The notes below the pieces were generated by a model, which was given only the letters and a program-made list of their open reading frames with translations, did no database searches and had not been told where the DNA came from. 33,557 nt of DNA from an uncultured Clostridia bacterium (GTDB taxonomy: Bacteria > Bacillota > Clostridia > Oscillospirales > Ruminococcaceae): the NCBI GenBank assembly GCA_947175385.1, contig CAMWMN010000012.1:1-33557 (forward strand), written 5' to 3'. Positions 1 through 7,549 of the stretch are shown piece by piece. A program made the translations under genes and the position numbers. How positions within the stretch are numbered: position 1 is the stretch's first letter; each line of letters begins with the position of its first letter.

Positions 1-236
1 GGCTCTACGCCGAACAACTGAACCGCCATAGGCCGTTCGCAATCCGTTACGGTAGGCAGCTCGGCGGTTCTTCGGTCGGAGTAACACAAACCCTTGCAGC
101 TCGTCATTTCCCCGACACAGTATGCCGCACCGAATCCTTTTGCGACAGTTCTGTAAGCATGATCGGCAACGCTTGCCATCGGCGCAAGTGCAGCGGTTTT
201 CTCAATTTTTACACCGCCGATTTCAACAAAATCCAT
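1..236 (-). CDS. tRNA-dihydrouridine synthase (Dus family), N-terminal part only
   Basis: The minus strand reads an open frame from an ATG at 236 to the window edge (about 78 codons, C-terminus missing). The translation starts MDFVEIGGVKIEKTAALAPM and continues with motifs of Dus flavoproteins: the early LAPMASVADHAYR stretch, the GEMTSCKGL segment and ERPMAVQLFG. Dus enzymes reduce uridine to dihydrouridine in the tRNA D-loop with FMN and NADPH. The N-terminal half of the FMN-binding barrel is what is seen here. An AAGGA lies about 12 nt before the ATG, rather far, but no better start is in frame. A sigma-A promoter sits at 293-321. The exact Dus subgroup (DusB/NifR3-like) cannot be settled from this fragment. 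Confidence 0.85.
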   Translation of the reverse strand, partial: MDFVEIGGVKIEKTAALAPMASVADHAYRTVAKGFGAAYCVGEMTSCKGLCYSDRRTAELPTVTDCERPMAVQLFGVE

Positions 237-292
237 ATTTTGACATATTCCTTGTAGCTTATTTTTTCAGCAAAATGCATTCAATCTCACTT

Positions 293-321
293 ATTATAAC
301 ATAATTTTATTTTTTTTTCAA
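293..321 (-). promoter_or_regulatory. sigma-A promoter for the dus gene
   Basis: On the minus strand TTGAAA (316-321), a 17-bp spacer and TATAAT (293-298). It fires away from the divergent promoter at 330-358; the two -35 boxes are only 8 bp apart. Confidence 0.75.
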
Positions 322-329
322 GTAGGGTG

Positions 330-358
330 TTGAATTTTTTTGCGGAATATGATAAAAT
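330..358 (+). promoter_or_regulatory. sigma-A promoter for the acyltransferase-like gene
   Basis: TTGAAT (330-335), 17-bp spacer, TAAAAT (353-358), about 47 nt before the ATG at 406. It is divergent from the dus promoter. Confidence 0.7.
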
Positions 359-405
359 AGAGTTTAGATATTCAATTTTACATATACACAAGATTGAGGG
401 AAAAT

Positions 406-1155
406 ATGGAAAATACAAAAATTATAAAAAAAGGCAACAGAATTGGACTTCTGGACGAACTTCGCGGTTTGGCAATTTTATGTATGGTCATGTATCATAC
501 GATGTTTTTACTTGGTATGTTCGGAGTGAATATCCCGCTGATGAGTTCCAGTGCGATGAATATCACAAGGGACATCTTCGCGGGAATGTTCATCTTCATT
601 TCAGGGTGTATGTGCAGGTTTTCGCACAACAATCTCAAGCGCGGAGCGATTTGTTTCTTCTGCGGAATGATAATCACATTCGTTGTGCCGTTCTTTGCGG
701 ACGCAATAATCGTTTTTGGAATTTTACATTTTATGGGAATTTCGATGTTGATTTACGGGTTGTGCGGCACGGTATTTGAAAAGTTGCCCGCGTTGGTCGG
801 AATCATCATCTGCGCTCTCCTGGCAGTCTGCACATGGAGTATTGATATGGGATATTTTGGCATTCCGGGAGCGTTCCAAATTAAGATTTCAGATGCGGCT
901 TACAACGCAGGAGTACTGTTTCCGTTTGGAATATATAATTCAAACTTTCAATCGTGGGATTACTTCCCACTGCTGCCGTGGTTTTTCGTGTTCATCGGCG
1001 GGAGCTATTTCGGCGAGTGGGCAAAAAACGGCTCTCTGCCGAAGTTCTTCTATCCTGTCCATATCAAGTGGCTTGCTGCAGTGGGTCGGCATACCATCTG
1101 GATTTATCTTCTTCACATTCCGATTATCTTCCTTATTCTGAACATTATCTTCTGA
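406..1155 (+). CDS. Polytopic membrane acyltransferase-like protein (DUF1624 / HGSNAT type)
   Basis: A 249-aa, very hydrophobic protein with about seven or eight membrane segments. Near the N-terminus it has LLDELRGLAILCMVMYH, the signature first helix of the DUF1624 / heparan-alpha-glucosaminide N-acetyltransferase-like family; the membrane His of that motif is the usual acetyl-transfer residue. The C-terminus keeps the GRHTIWIYLLHIPI helix common to acyltransferase-3-like membrane enzymes. I chose ATG 406 over the upstream TTG at 394 because GAGGG (396-400) is well spaced from 406. The likely role is transfer of an acyl group across the membrane to a cell-envelope sugar, but the substrate cannot be read from the sequence. 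It stands alone between its own promoter and the lon promoter. Confidence 0.8.
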   Translation: MENTKIIKKGNRIGLLDELRGLAILCMVMYHTMFLLGMFGVNIPLMSSSAMNITRDIFAGMFIFISGCMCRFSHNNLKRGAICFFCGMIITFVVPFFADAIIVFGILHFMGISMLIYGLCGTVFEKLPALVGIIICALLAVCTWSIDMGYFGIPGAFQIKISDAAYNAGVLFPFGIYNSNFQSWDYFPLLPWFFVFIGGSYFGEWAKNGSLPKFFYPVHIKWLAAVGRHTIWIYLLHIPIIFLILNIIF

Positions 1156-1202
1156 AACGCGATATTTCCCCAAATTATCACATAAAGTCCATAAATTAAT
1201 AC

Positions 1203-1231
1203 TTGCAAATCCGAAAGAAATAATGTATAAT
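1203..1231 (+). promoter_or_regulatory. sigma-A promoter for the lon operon
   Basis: TTGCAA (1203-1208), 17-bp spacer, TATAAT (1226-1231), 52 nt before the lon ATG. The leader holds a small imperfect hairpin (AAGCAGTTT / AAACCGCTT). I see no CIRCE or CtsR-type heat-shock operator. Confidence 0.7.
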
Positions 1232-1283
1232 TGAATAAGCAGTTTGAAAACCGCTTTATTTCCGTACAGAAAGGATTAAACCT

Positions 1284-3689
1284 ATGAAAAATACAATGAC
1301 TCTTCCCGCCGTCACACTTAGAGGACTGGTCGTTTTTCCGACTATGCTTCTGCATTTTGATGTCGGCAGAGAGAAATCCGTGAACGCGATTCGCGCGGCT
1401 TCAAAGGGCGATGGACTTGTCTTTCTCGTTACTCAGAAAGACCCCGCAATTGAAAGTCCCGCCGAGGACGAAGTATACGATATTGGCGTAGTCGGCTCCG
1501 TCAAGCAGATGCTGACCACTCCCGACGGCTCTACAAGGGTTCTGGTGGAAGGACTTTACCGCGCGAAAGCGGTGAATTTCATAAACGGCAAGGACTACAT
1601 AAAATTTGAAGTCAAGCGCTGCACCGAGCGTCGCCAAAAAATTGATGAAACGGTTGAGCAAGCGGCCCACAGAACGCTTCTGCGCGCGTTTGAGAGCTAT
1701 GCGAGGGTTACCCCCAAAATGCCCGAGGAGCTGTACAACAGCATTGTTACCGAAAAACAGCTTGATCGCCTTTATAATAAGATAGTGTGCAATATTATCC
1801 TTAAGACCGATGATAAACAGCGGCTGTTGGAAATTAGCGGGCTTATTGACCGCGTTAAAGAGCTTTGCTCGATGATTGTGAGCGAAGTGGAAATAATTGT
1901 CACCGAGCTTGAGATCGACGAGGACGTTCACGAGAGGATAGACAAGAATCAGCGTGAATATTTCCTGCGCGAACAGATGCGCTCCATTTCCCGAGAACTG
2001 GGAGAGGACGAGGACGTTCCTCGGGAGAGCGAGGAATACATAGTGAAAATCCGCGCTTTGAATCTTCCCAAAGACTCCGAGGATAAGCTGATTCACGAGG
2101 CGCAGAAACTGGCGAGAATGTCCGGCTCTTCTCAGGAAACAGCCGTTCTGCGCACTTATCTGGACGCGGTGTTGGCGATTCCGTTCAATACACGCACTAA
2201 GGATAAGCTGAACATCAATGCGGCGCAAAAGAAACTGGACAGCGACCATTACGGTCTGAAAAAGGTCAAGGAGCGCATTCTGGAAACGCTGTCGGTACGT
2301 GCGCTTGCGCCCGATGTCAAGGGGCAGATCATCTGCCTGTACGGTCCTCCGGGAGTGGGAAAAACCTCCATCGGACGTTCGATTGCGGAAACGCTCGGAC
2401 GAAAGTACGCGCGAATCTCGCTGGGCGGCGTGCGTGACGAGGCTGAAATCCGCGGTCACCGCAAGACCTATGTCGGAGCGATGTCGGGGCGCATTATCAA
2501 GGCACTGACGCAGGCAAAGAGCATAAATCCCGTGATTCTGCTGGACGAGATAGACAAGATGGGCAGCGATATCAAAGGCGACCCCGCCTCGGCAATGCTG
2601 GAGGTGCTCGATTCAGAACAGAACAACGCGTTTGTCGACCACTACATTGAAATCCCCGTGGATTTGAGCGATGTACTGTTCATCACCACTGCAAACAGCC
2701 TGGATACGATTCCCGCTCCGCTGTTAGACAGAATGGAAGTCATCGAGTTGTCAAGCTACACGCGCGAGGAGAAGTTTAATATTGCCAAAAAGCACCTTAT
2801 TCCAAAGCAGATAAAGAACCACGGCGAATCCGCGCAGACGCTGAAGATCTCCGACAAGGCGATTTACTCGATTATCGACTCCTACACTCGTGAGGCGGGA
2901 GTCCGCAAGTTGGAGCGCAAAATCGGCGAAATCTGCCGCAAGACCGCTCGAAAGCTGATTGAGGGCGAGAAGTCCGTAAAGATTACGGACAAAAATATCA
3001 CGGAGTTTTTAGGTGTTAAGAAATACCAGCCCGAAAAACTTGCGGACAAAGACGAGATCGGCTTGGTAAACGGTCTGGCTTGGACCTCCGTAGGAGGCAC
3101 TATGCTGCCGCTTGAGGTTATCGTTCTTGACGGCGACGGCAAGGCGGAGTTTACAGGCTCTTTGGGCGATGTGATGAAGGAATCCGCGAAGATCGCCGTA
3201 TCGCTGACTCGCTCAATAGCGGAAAAGTACGGAATTGACCCCGATTTCCACAAGGATAAGGATATTCATGTAAACGCGCCCGAAGGCGCTGTTCCCAAGG
3301 ACGGTCCGTCCGCGGGTGTTACGCTGACAACGGCGCTTGTGTCCGCGCTGTCGGGAATCCCCGTGCGGCGTGATGTGGCAATGACAGGCGAGATCACTCT
3401 GCGCGGAAAAGTTCTGCCTATCGGCGGACTTAAAGAAAAGACAATGGCGGCTTACCGCGCGGGAATCACAACGGTTTGCATTCCCAAGGACAACGAGCCT
3501 GATTTGGAGGAGATTGACGACAAGGTTCGCGAGAATATCAGATTCGTGATTTGCGAGGACATTGAAACGGTTCTGGAAACCGCGCTTGTCCGCGAGAGTG
3601 TTCCGCGCCGCAAGAAACCGTCTCCCGCGCCGAAAAGCAAGGTTATCCCTCCCGTTTCGGAGATTAAAAAACCCGTTCTGAACGTATGA
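1284..3689 (+). CDS. lon: ATP-dependent protease Lon (LonA type)
   Basis: 801 aa, the full usual length of LonA. It is a cytosolic AAA+ protease that unfolds and degrades damaged and regulatory proteins. Domain order: N-terminal substrate-recognition domain starting [13 protein letters not shown] (about 1-200), coiled middle (about 200-300), AAA+ module with Walker A GPPGVGKT at 354-361 and Walker [11 protein letters not shown], then the C-terminal protease domain. The catalytic dyad is intact: Ser676 in PKDGPSAG and Lys719 in GGLKEK, 43 residues apart as in other LonA. AAAGGA lies 8 nt before the ATG. The stop overlaps the next start as ATGA, so the ADP-ribosylglycohydrolase gene is translationally coupled. 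The last 35 residues are basic, Pro-rich and probably disordered. Confidence 0.98.
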   Translation: MKNTMTLPAVTLRGLVVFPTMLLHFDVGREKSVNAIRAASKGDGLVFLVTQKDPAIESPAEDEVYDIGVVGSVKQMLTTPDGSTRVLVEGLYRAKAVNFINGKDYIKFEVKRCTERRQKIDETVEQAAHRTLLRAFESYARVTPKMPEELYNSIVTEKQLDRLYNKIVCNIILKTDDKQRLLEISGLIDRVKELCSMIVSEVEIIVTELEIDEDVHERIDKNQREYFLREQMRSISRELGEDEDVPRESEEYIVKIRALNLPKDSEDKLIHEAQKLARMSGSSQETAVLRTYLDAVLAIPFNTRTKDKLNINAAQKKLDSDHYGLKKVKERILETLSVRALAPDVKGQIICLYGPPGVGKTSIGRSIAETLGRKYARISLGGVRDEAEIRGHRKTYVGAMSGRIIKALTQAKSINPVILLDEIDKMGSDIKGDPASAMLEVLDSEQNNAFVDHYIEIPVDLSDVLFITTANSLDTIPAPLLDRMEVIELSSYTREEKFNIAKKHLIPKQIKNHGESAQTLKISDKAIYSIIDSYTREAGVRKLERKIGEICRKTARKLIEGEKSVKITDKNITEFLGVKKYQPEKLADKDEIGLVNGLAWTSVGGTMLPLEVIVLDGDGKAEFTGSLGDVMKESAKIAVSLTRSIAEKYGIDPDFHKDKDIHVNAPEGAVPKDGPSAGVTLTTALVSALSGIPVRRDVAMTGEITLRGKVLPIGGLKEKTMAAYRAGITTVCIPKDNEPDLEEIDDKVRENIRFVICEDIETVLETALVRESVPRRKKPSPAPKSKVIPPVSEIKKPVLNV

Positions 3690-4492
3690 TTTGGGGCGCG
3701 GTTTTCGGGGATATCATCGGCTCTTACTACGAGGTTCACTGCACGAAAAATTATGGTTTTGAGTTTCATAGGGAGTCGACATTCACGGACGATACAGTTA
3801 TGACGGCGGCGGTTTGTAAAGCAATCACGCTTGACAGCCGCCCCGTTTCATTGTTTAAGCTAAACTCGCGTGCGCTTGAATATGCCGTGCAGTACAAACA
3901 GTTTTACGCGAATTATCCGAACGCAGGTTATGGGCAGATGTTCTCCGATTGGGCAAGAGAACGTAACTTTTCCAAACGGAGGAGTTACGGAAACGGTGCG
4001 GCAATGCGCGTTGTACCAATAGGGTTCGCGTATGATACGTTGAAACAGACGCTTTTACAAGCGAAAGTAAGCTGTCTGTACACTCACAATTCCCATGAAG
4101 CAACAACCAGCGCAAAGGCTGTCGCGGCAGCGGTGTGGCTCGCGCATCATGGCAAGTCCAAGGACGAGATAAAAGAATATATCGAGCGACGTTTTCTCTA
4201 TGACTTGTCTGTACCAATAGCAGAGATACGCGAAAAGTTTGTGTTTGACAGCCGCGCGGGATATTCCGTTCCATCGTCAATTGCGGCTTTTTTGCAGTCG
4301 GAGGACTACGAAAGCGCGGTACGAAACGCTGTTTCACTTGGCGGCGACGCGGATACCATGGCTTGCATTGCGGGAGGAATTGCCGACGCGTTTTATCGAG
4401 AAATTCCGCAGAATATACGGGATTTCTGCGTATTAAGACTTGACGGGACAATTAAGAGGGTTATAAATGAGTTTAACGAAAGTTTCAAATGA
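3686..4492 (+). CDS. ADP-ribosylglycohydrolase family protein (DraG/ARH type)
   Basis: 268 aa. The family fold is all-alpha with a dinuclear Mg centre that removes ADP-ribose from proteins or small molecules. The metal-binding signatures are present: GDIIGSYYE at 8-16, STFTDDTVMT at 31-40 with the Asp-Asp-Thr triad, and LGGDADTMACIAGGIADAF near 218-236. The start codon overlaps the lon stop by 4 nt, so it is in the lon transcript. The acceptor (Arg-ADP-ribose on proteins, ADP-ribosyl DNA, or a small metabolite) cannot be told from sequence. The 3' end overlaps the following gene by 26 nt. Confidence 0.92.
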   Translation: MIWGAVFGDIIGSYYEVHCTKNYGFEFHRESTFTDDTVMTAAVCKAITLDSRPVSLFKLNSRALEYAVQYKQFYANYPNAGYGQMFSDWARERNFSKRRSYGNGAAMRVVPIGFAYDTLKQTLLQAKVSCLYTHNSHEATTSAKAVAAAVWLAHHGKSKDEIKEYIERRFLYDLSVPIAEIREKFVFDSRAGYSVPSSIAAFLQSEDYESAVRNAVSLGGDADTMACIAGGIADAFYREIPQNIRDFCVLRLDGTIKRVINEFNESFK

Positions 4493-4865
4493 AACGGAGG
4501 CGGAGATAGCGCAGTTCTTCCAAAAGCGCGTCAGGGAGCGGATTATCTACGAGCTTTCCTCCAAAAAGCGCGCGGAGGTTTTTAACAAGCTCGCGCACAC
4601 CGCCGAGGACTACATCGATTGTCGGCTGATAGTTGAGAAAAATCCGCGCCCGTTTGAGCCGACTGAACTTAAAAAGCGTCTCGGAAAAACGGTTTATGTT
4701 ATGGCATATAACTCAGATTCGGACGGCGGTTTTGCAGAGCTTGACGCGGCATTGAACGAGCTTTGGAGCTGCGGCGTGCCGTATATGCTTTACGGAAACG
4801 GTTTGCTTTATCTGGAAACGGAATATGACTTCTCCGTTCACATGGCTTACTTATTAATGAGGTGA
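4467..4865 (+). CDS. Conserved-looking hypothetical protein, 132 aa
   Basis: I do not recognise this family. The first 60 residues are charged and predicted helical (EIAQFFQKRVRERIIYELSS); the C-terminal half looks alpha/beta (GKTVYVMAYNSDSDGGFAEL). There is no signal peptide, membrane segment or obvious catalytic motif. It starts inside the 3' end of the ADP-ribosylglycohydrolase gene with AAGAGGG 7 nt before its ATG, and ends 4 nt before engB, so it belongs to the lon-engB operon. Overlapping ends on one side and tight spacing on the other argue that it is a real gene. Confidence 0.75.
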   Translation: MSLTKVSNETEAEIAQFFQKRVRERIIYELSSKKRAEVFNKLAHTAEDYIDCRLIVEKNPRPFEPTELKKRLGKTVYVMAYNSDSDGGFAELDAALNELWSCGVPYMLYGNGLLYLETEYDFSVHMAYLLMR

Positions 4866-4869
4866 CAAT

Positions 4870-5460
4870 ATGATGAATTACAACAACGCAAAATTCTTCA
4901 CTTCCTACGGGAAATTCGAACAGATTCCTCCCTCAAGCCGCACGGAAATCGCGTTCTTGGGGCGGTCGAACGTTGGCAAATCCTCGCTGATAAACAAGAT
5001 TTTCAACAGAAAATCGCTTGCGCGTGTGTCGGCTGTTCCGGGAAAGACGGCGACTATCAATTTCTACGAACTGGGAAATATTTACATCGTAGATTTGCCT
5101 GGGTACGGATACGCAAAAGTCGCCAAAAGCGAAAAGCAAAGTTGGAATCGGCTTATCGGCGGGTATCTCTCGGCGGAGCGTGAGCTTGCGTTGGTGTTCC
5201 AGTTGATTGATTTTCGTCACTCCCCTACCGCGGACGATATTTCGATGATAAACTACTTGATTGACGGTGAATTTCCGTTTGCGGTGGTGCTCACAAAGGC
5301 AGATAAGCTGTCCAAAAATCAGCGCGCCAAGCGTCGCGAAGCGTTGAAGAAAGAACTGCCGTGCGCCGAGGATTTGACGATTATCGAATTTTCCGCGCAA
5401 ACGGGCGAGGGTGTGGAGGAAATCCGCGCGATTATTGAGGAAATCGCTGCCGAAGAATAA
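4870..5460 (+). CDS. engB: Ribosome biogenesis GTPase EngB (YsxC/YihA)
   Basis: 196 aa, the usual length. It is an essential TRAFAC-class GTPase that helps late assembly of the 50S subunit. G1 GRSNVGKS at 31-38, G3 DLPGYGYAK at 75-83 and G4 TKADK near 141 are all present, with the C-terminal SAQTGEGVEEI of the G5 region. Gene order lon then engB (ysxC) is common in Firmicutes; here two extra genes lie between them. GAGGTG precedes paired ATG codons at 4870 and 4873; either could be the start. No clear terminator follows before the L10 promoter 34 nt downstream. Confidence 0.97.
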   Translation: MMNYNNAKFFTSYGKFEQIPPSSRTEIAFLGRSNVGKSSLINKIFNRKSLARVSAVPGKTATINFYELGNIYIVDLPGYGYAKVAKSEKQSWNRLIGGYLSAERELALVFQLIDFRHSPTADDISMINYLIDGEFPFAVVLTKADKLSKNQRAKRREALKKELPCAEDLTIIEFSAQTGEGVEEIRAIIEEIAAEE

Positions 5461-5493
5461 ACGAAAAAATTTTGACTTTTTTGGAAAAACCTC

Positions 5494-5522
5494 TTGACAA
5501 ACTGAAATCAATGTGGTATAAT
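5494..5522 (+). promoter_or_regulatory. Strong sigma-A promoter for rplJ-rplL
   Basis: TTGACA (5494-5499), 17-bp spacer, TATAAT (5517-5522), with an extended -10 TG one base upstream (TGGTATAAT). It starts the L10 leader. Confidence 0.9.
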
Positions 5523-5529
5523 AACTATG

Positions 5530-5692
5530 CTGTTCTAAAGACAGTAGGCTGTACGGAGTTTTTAATTTCGTGCTATAATGCGGTTTCGCGCCTACCGAGG
5601 AATGGATAGATATGAATTCTATTCTCCCTTTCTGTCTTTGTGCGGAAAGGGTTTTGTTTTGGGCAGCTAATTTAATCAAGGAGGAAAATGTT
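5530..5692 (+). promoter_or_regulatory. L10 ribosomal protein leader RNA with an internal attenuator
   Basis: The 160-nt leader before rplJ has features of the Firmicutes L10 leader. A TGTTCTAAAGACAG hairpin is followed by TAGGC (5545-5549), which pairs across the leader with GCCTA (5590-5594) just before CCGAGGAA. In B. subtilis this type of leader binds the L10-(L12) complex and represses its own operon. Downstream, CCCTTTC (5626-5632) pairs with GAAAGGG (5645-5651) and is followed by TTTTGTTTT, an intrinsic terminator inside the leader. The likely mechanism is premature termination when L10 is in excess. The assignment is from pattern and position, not a covariance search. Confidence 0.85.
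5626..5660 (+). terminator. Attenuator terminator inside the L10 leader
   Basis: A 7-bp perfect stem (CCCTTTC / GAAAGGG) closed by a 12-nt loop and followed by a T-rich tract at 5652-5660, 33 nt before the rplJ start. Confidence 0.8.
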
Positions 5693-6199
5693 ATGCCCAG
5701 TGAGTCTGTACTTGCCCAAAAGCAGCAATTCGTTGCGGATTTAGCTGAAAAGCTCAAGAACGCGGCGTGTGGTGTTCTGGTTGACTACAAGGGAATCTCT
5801 GTTGAGGACGATACGAAGCTCAGAAAAGAGCTTCGTGAAGCCAATGTGAACTACTTTGTGGTTAAGAATACCCTGCTTAAGCGCGCTTGCGACATCGCGG
5901 GACTGAGCGGACTTGACGAGGTTCTCAACGGAACCACCGCCATCGCCCTTTCCAACGAGGATATTATTGCAGCGCCCAAGGTACTGTTCAAGCAAGCCGA
6001 AAGCTCTAATGGAAAGTTCTCCATCAAGCTCGGTTTTGTTGACGGTCAGGTCATTTCCAAGGAAGACGTTGAATCTTATGCTAAGCTGCCGTCCAAGGAA
6101 ACTCTGCTTTCGCAGCTCGTATTTATGCTGCAAAGCCCGATTCAGCGCTTTGCTATCGCAATCAACGAGATCGCGAAAAAGGGCGAGGAAACCGCGTAA
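5693..6199 (+). CDS. rplJ: 50S ribosomal protein L10
   Basis: 168 aa from the ATG at 5693. L10 anchors L7/L12 dimers to 23S rRNA at the base of the ribosomal stalk. The sequence shows KQQFVADLAEKLKNA, VLVDYKGISVEDDTKLRKELRE and NYFVVKNTLLKRA of the rRNA-binding domain, then the C-terminal helix (QSPIQRFAIAINEIA) that binds L12. The frame is open further 5' to 5612, but that stretch is the leader attenuator; AAGGAGG at 5679-5684 is correctly spaced only for 5693. An ATG at 5688 is out of frame. Expression is controlled by the leader. Confidence 0.97.
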   Translation: MPSESVLAQKQQFVADLAEKLKNAACGVLVDYKGISVEDDTKLRKELREANVNYFVVKNTLLKRACDIAGLSGLDEVLNGTTAIALSNEDIIAAPKVLFKQAESSNGKFSIKLGFVDGQVISKEDVESYAKLPSKETLLSQLVFMLQSPIQRFAIAINEIAKKGEETA

Positions 6200-6220
6200 T
6201 TGCTGTGTTCCCGCTTAGGT

Positions 6221-6258
6221 TACGGCTTAACGCCGTAAAAACGCGGTTAAATCCGCGT
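6221..6258 (+). other. Two small hairpins between rplJ and rplL
   Basis: TACGGC/GCCGTA (6221-6237) and ACGCGG/CCGCGT (6241-6258) lie back to back with no T-tract. They are plausible mRNA processing or stability elements between L10 and the more abundant L12. Confidence 0.5.
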
Positions 6259-6296
6259 AAGTAACAAATACAAAACATATTATGGAGGTAAATAAA

Positions 6297-6674
6297 ATGG
6301 CTTCTGAGAAGATTACAAAGATTATTGACGAAGTTGAGGAACTGTCCGTTCTTGAGCTTAACGAGTTGGTAAAGGCCCTTGAGGAGAAGTTCGGTGTATC
6401 CGCTGCTGCTGTTGCGGCTGCTCCCGCTGCCGGCGGCGCTGCTGCTGCCGGCGGTGCTGAAAAGACCGAATTTGACGTTGTTCTTGCTTCCTTCGGTGAC
6501 GCTAAGATGGCTGTTATCAAGGCTGTTAAGGACGCTTGCGGTCTTGGACTTAAGGAGGCTAAGGAGCTGGTTGAGGCTGCTCCTAAGGCAATCAAGGAAG
6601 GCGTTTCCAAGGCTGAGGCTGATGAGCTTAAGGCTAAGCTCGAAGAGGCAGGCGCTACAATTGAGCTGAAGTAA
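6297..6674 (+). CDS. rplL: 50S ribosomal protein L7/L12
   Basis: 125 aa. It is the dimeric stalk protein that recruits translation factors. An N-terminal dimerisation helix ([22 protein letters not shown]) is followed by the Ala/Gly-rich hinge around residues 37-57, then the conserved C-terminal domain [20 protein letters not shown] with [20 protein letters not shown]. The start is ATG 6297 because GGAGG at 6285-6289 is 7 nt upstream. An ATG at 6282 would place the ribosome-binding site inside the gene. Codon use is highly biased, as expected for a very abundant protein. A strong terminator follows, so rpoBC is not part of this operon. Confidence 0.98.
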   Translation: MASEKITKIIDEVEELSVLELNELVKALEEKFGVSAAAVAAAPAAGGAAAAGGAEKTEFDVVLASFGDAKMAVIKAVKDACGLGLKEAKELVEAAPKAIKEGVSKAEADELKAKLEEAGATIELK

Positions 6675-6698
6675 TTCGGTTTCCGATAAGTAAATTAA

Positions 6699-6730
6699 CC
6701 GCCCTTGATTTTTGTTGAGGGCGGTTTTTT
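6699..6730 (+). terminator. Intrinsic terminator after rplL
   Basis: CCGCCCT (6699-6705) pairs with AGGGCGG (6718-6724), followed by six T. Flanking A/T pairs extend the stem. Confidence 0.93.
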
Positions 6731-6746
6731 CTAATGGGGGATTAAA

Positions 6747-7412
6747 ATGCGTGATTATGAAAAAATTGAAACGTATATGCTTGAATGTATTCGCGATTCG
6801 GCGCATGACAGAGAGCATATATATCGAGTTTTGTATACAGCACTCGATATAGCTGAAAGTGAACCGTCAACCGATTATGAAATACTTACAGCGGCTTGTC
6901 TGCTGCACGATATAGGAAGACCCGAACAGTTTGCATATCCGAAACTCTGCCATGCGGAGGTAGGCAGCAAAAAGGCTTACGATTTCCTTATCGGAATAGG
7001 CTGGTCGGAAGAACGCGCCGTGCACGTCCGCGATTGCGTATATACTCATCGTTTCAGAAGTGAAAATCCTCCGCAGAGCATTGAAGCAAAGATACTGTTC
7101 GATGCGGACAAGATTGACGTTTCGGGAGCCATGGGTATGGCACGGTCGCTTATGTATAAGGGGGCTGTCGCCGAACCGCTGTATACGCTGAACACGGATG
7201 GTACAATCAATGACGGCAGCGATACCGATGAGCCGTCGTTCTTCAGAGAGTATCACTTCAAGCTCAAGAACATTTACGGGAAGTTCTTTACCAAACGCGG
7301 ACAGGAAATCGCACTCGGCAGACAAAAAACCGCCGAGGACTTTTACAACGCGCTCCTTGCTGAGGTCAAGAGTGCGGAGAAGCGCGGAAGAGAGCTTTTG
7401 CAGCTCATATAA
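6747..7412 (+). CDS. HD-domain metal-dependent phosphohydrolase
   Basis: 221 aa. HD-domain proteins hydrolyse phosphoesters, often of nucleotides, with one or two metal ions. His24 in AHDREHIYRV, His54-Asp55 in CLLHDIGRPE and the later Asp in FDADKIDVSGA (about residue 116) form the H...HD...D metal site; a further His lies in YTHRFR. It resembles the stand-alone YedJ-like HD proteins rather than tRNA nucleotidyltransferase, and the substrate is unknown. GGGGG lies 6 nt before the ATG. It sits just after the rplL terminator and no separate promoter stands out. Confidence 0.88.
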   Translation: MRDYEKIETYMLECIRDSAHDREHIYRVLYTALDIAESEPSTDYEILTAACLLHDIGRPEQFAYPKLCHAEVGSKKAYDFLIGIGWSEERAVHVRDCVYTHRFRSENPPQSIEAKILFDADKIDVSGAMGMARSLMYKGAVAEPLYTLNTDGTINDGSDTDEPSFFREYHFKLKNIYGKFFTKRGQEIALGRQKTAEDFYNALLAEVKSAEKRGRELLQLI

Positions 7413-7474
7413 CAGAAAAAATCTATGTACACTGAATCCGACAATTCATATCCGCAGAGATATTGCGAATTGAG

Positions 7475-7503
7475 TTGACAACTTGTAAAAAATGGTGTAT
7501 AAT
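7475..7503 (+). promoter_or_regulatory. sigma-A promoter for the membrane sulfatase gene
   Basis: TTGACA (7475-7480), 17-bp spacer, TATAAT (7498-7503), 46 nt before the ATG. Confidence 0.85.
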
Positions 7504-7549
7504 ATATTTGTTTGCAATATGACAGATCAACACCATCCGGAGGAATATT

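Noticed and set aside
1401-2459. Long open frame (352 codons) on the minus strand inside lon
   Set aside because: It is antisense to the conserved Lon N-terminal and ATPase regions, has no ribosome-binding site or recognisable domain, and follows from the codon bias of lon.
5612-5692. N-terminal extension of L10 to an upstream ATG
   Set aside because: It crosses the leader attenuator and gives an N-terminus unlike L10; the ribosome-binding site fits 5693.
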